The translations under genes and the position numbers were made by a program. A DNA stretch of 24,979 nucleotides from DASYAE01 sp036501535 (GTDB taxonomy: Bacteria; Actinomycetota; Actinomycetes; Streptomycetales; Catenulisporaceae). Location: positions 1 through 24,979 of the forward strand of contig DASYAE010000160.1 of NCBI GenBank assembly GCA_036501535.1. The letters run 5' to 3'. The notes under the pieces were generated by a model that saw only the letters and a list, made by a program, of their open reading frames with translations, was not told where the DNA came from and searched no databases. Numbering within the stretch: position 1 is the first letter of the stretch; the number at the start of each line of letters is the position of its first letter. Positions 24,059 through 24,979 of this stretch are shown piece after piece.

Positions 24059-24691
24059 TCAGCGCCGTGCGGCCTTCTTGTCCACCGTCACCAGCGGCAG
24101 CATCACGCCGTCGACGATCCACTCCAGGTAGTCGTCGGTGATCTTCACCTTGGACACCAGCAGGTGATGCACCATCAGCGCCTGCCCGATGTCGGCGATC
24201 CGCGGATCGGCCGCCTCCGGCCGCAGCACGCCGTCCGCGACGCCGCGGGCCAGCACCTCGCGGATGCGCTCCTGGCAGGGCTCGTTGACGCTCCCGGTGA
24301 CCAGCACGTTGACCAGCGCCGGACCGGCCTCCCGCTTCACCGCCTGGAACTCGGAACCCTGCGCCAGGTCCATCGTGTCGCGCACGCAGCCGAGCAGGGC
24401 GAGCAGGTCCTTGCGCACGTCGCCGGTCGCGGGCACCTGGGCCGGGTCCGGCAGCATGCTGTGCAGCGCGCTGGTGATCAGCTCGTCCTTGCTGGACCAG
24501 CGGCGGTAGAGCGCCGCCTTGCCCGTGCCGGCCGCGAGCGCCACGCCGTCCATGGTGAACCGGGCATATCCGACCTCGTGCAGCTGCTCCCAGGCGGCCT
24601 GCAGGATCGCGTCCTCGAGCACCTGCCCGCGCCGCCGCCGTCCCGGGGCCGCAGTGGCAGCAGGGGCCGGTCGGGCGATCGTGGAGGCCAT
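24059..24691 (-). CDS. TetR-family transcriptional regulator
   Basis: A 210-residue dimeric repressor. The ATG at 24691 is preceded by GAAGGA at 6 nt; an in-frame ATG at 24736 lacks a ribosome site and would overlap the inverted repeat at 24726-24737. The DNA-binding domain covers about residues 22-70 (ILQAAWEQLHEVGYARFTMDGVALAAGTGKAALYRRWSSKDELI), with the recognition helix in TGKAALYRRW. The rest is a helical ligand-binding domain of the TetR_C type (FQAVKREAGPALVNVLV). It is followed on the same strand by the monooxygenase gene, and is the only TetR-type candidate in the window for the operator at 20763-20783. The ligand is unknown; it may sense the exported or oxidised compound. Confidence 0.93.
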   Translation of the reverse strand: MASTIARPAPAATAAPGRRRRGQVLEDAILQAAWEQLHEVGYARFTMDGVALAAGTGKAALYRRWSSKDELITSALHSMLPDPAQVPATGDVRKDLLALLGCVRDTMDLAQGSEFQAVKREAGPALVNVLVTGSVNEPCQERIREVLARGVADGVLRPEAADPRIADIGQALMVHHLLVSKVKITDDYLEWIVDGVMLPLVTVDKKAARR

Positions 24692-24725
24692 GTCGCGTCC
24701 TTCGCCGGGGGTAGGGGTGGAGCCG

Positions 24726-24737
24726 CTTGTCAACAAG
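24726..24737. promoter_or_regulatory. Possible TetR autoregulatory site
   Basis: CTTGT and ACAAG flank a 2-base centre, 34 bp upstream of the TetR ATG. A TAnnnT-type -10 (TACCCT on the minus strand, about 24735-24740) overlaps its edge. Local repressors often bind such sites, but the arms differ from those of the exporter operator, so binding by the same protein is uncertain. Confidence 0.35.
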
Positions 24738-24887
24738 GGTAATCCACGGTCGGCCAGGGGACCACAGTCCTCGGTCTGGTACCGCAGCGTGATCCGGACG
24801 CTTACGCACTGGTACGGGCGACCTGGAGACCACCCGGCCTAGATCCGCATTAGATCCGATACAGCGGCTGTTCGCAGACTCGAGCGA

Positions 24888-24979
24888 GTGATCGCCGTCT
24901 CCGGCCGCCGCGCTGCCCGGACCGGTGTCCTCCGGCACGAAGGACGGCTGACGTTGAACGATCTCGGGGAGCTCGCACA
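24888..24979 (+). CDS. Possible 5' end of a gene running off the right edge
   Basis: The plus-strand frame is open from 24843 to the end of the window. From a GTG at 24888 it reads VIAVSGRRAARTGVL followed by RHEGRLTLNDLGELA. A TTG at 24955 preceded by AAGGA is an alternative start. The end resembles the first helix of a winged-helix or helix-turn-helix regulator, but 30 residues are too few to assign. It would diverge from the TetR gene. It may be non-coding. Confidence 0.3.
   Translation, partial: MIAVSGRRAARTGVLRHEGRLTLNDLGELA

Noticed and set aside
1..24979. CRISPR arrays, tRNA/rRNA genes, transposases, integrases or attachment sites
   Set aside because: No regularly spaced repeats, cloverleaf-like sequences or recombinase-like proteins were seen on either strand; the hairpins found are isolated and lie in gene gaps.

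Overview
The window is high-GC DNA with strong G/C bias at third codon positions, GTG/ATG starts behind purine-rich ribosome sites, carbohydrate ABC transport without its own ATPase, Tat-exported enzymes and an FkbH/ACP natural-product cassette. All of this points to a filamentous actinobacterium (Streptomyces-like or Catenulisporales; the genus cannot be fixed from sequence alone). No rRNA, tRNA, insertion sequence, integrase or CRISPR array was seen.

Left half (about 1-15230): a carbohydrate-utilisation locus around a LacI-family repressor gene (6057-7088). To its left, on the minus strand, is an operon for a lipoprotein sugar-binding protein, two ABC permeases and a cytoplasmic GH38-like (DUF5054-type) glycosidase. 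The last three genes are joined by GTGA overlaps, and a GC hairpin follows the binding-protein gene. To its right, on the plus strand, is an operon for a secreted GH95-like glycosidase, a CocE-type serine esterase and a Tat-exported six-hairpin glycosidase carrying two LamG modules. The palindrome (G)ATAACGTTAT(C) lies in both promoter regions, with the same GGCTCTTGACA box 27-29 bp upstream in each. The likely logic is that secreted enzymes trim and de-esterify a glycan, the ABC system imports the pieces, the cytosolic enzyme finishes them, and one LacI-type repressor controls both arms.

Right half (about 15249-24979): a small specialised-metabolism locus. A Sfp-type phosphopantetheinyl transferase gene diverges from a coupled trio: an FkbH-like glyceryl transferase/phosphatase, a discrete acyl carrier protein and an E2-like acyltransferase without lipoyl domains. 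This trio is reminiscent of tetronate pathways, but no KASIII, PKS or NRPS gene is in the window. A cytochrome P450 and a 14-TM DHA2-type exporter follow on the plus strand; the exporter promoter has a palindromic operator over its -10. A 20-bp perfect hairpin separates the exporter from a convergent pair, a TetR regulator followed by a class A FAD monooxygenase. At the right edge an open plus-strand frame may be the start of another gene.

The most interesting signals are the FkbH-ACP-acyltransferase module lacking a condensing enzyme, the tandem LamG modules apparently inserted inside a glycosidase, the matched LacI promoter architecture, and the G-tract cluster plus long hairpin after the left operon.
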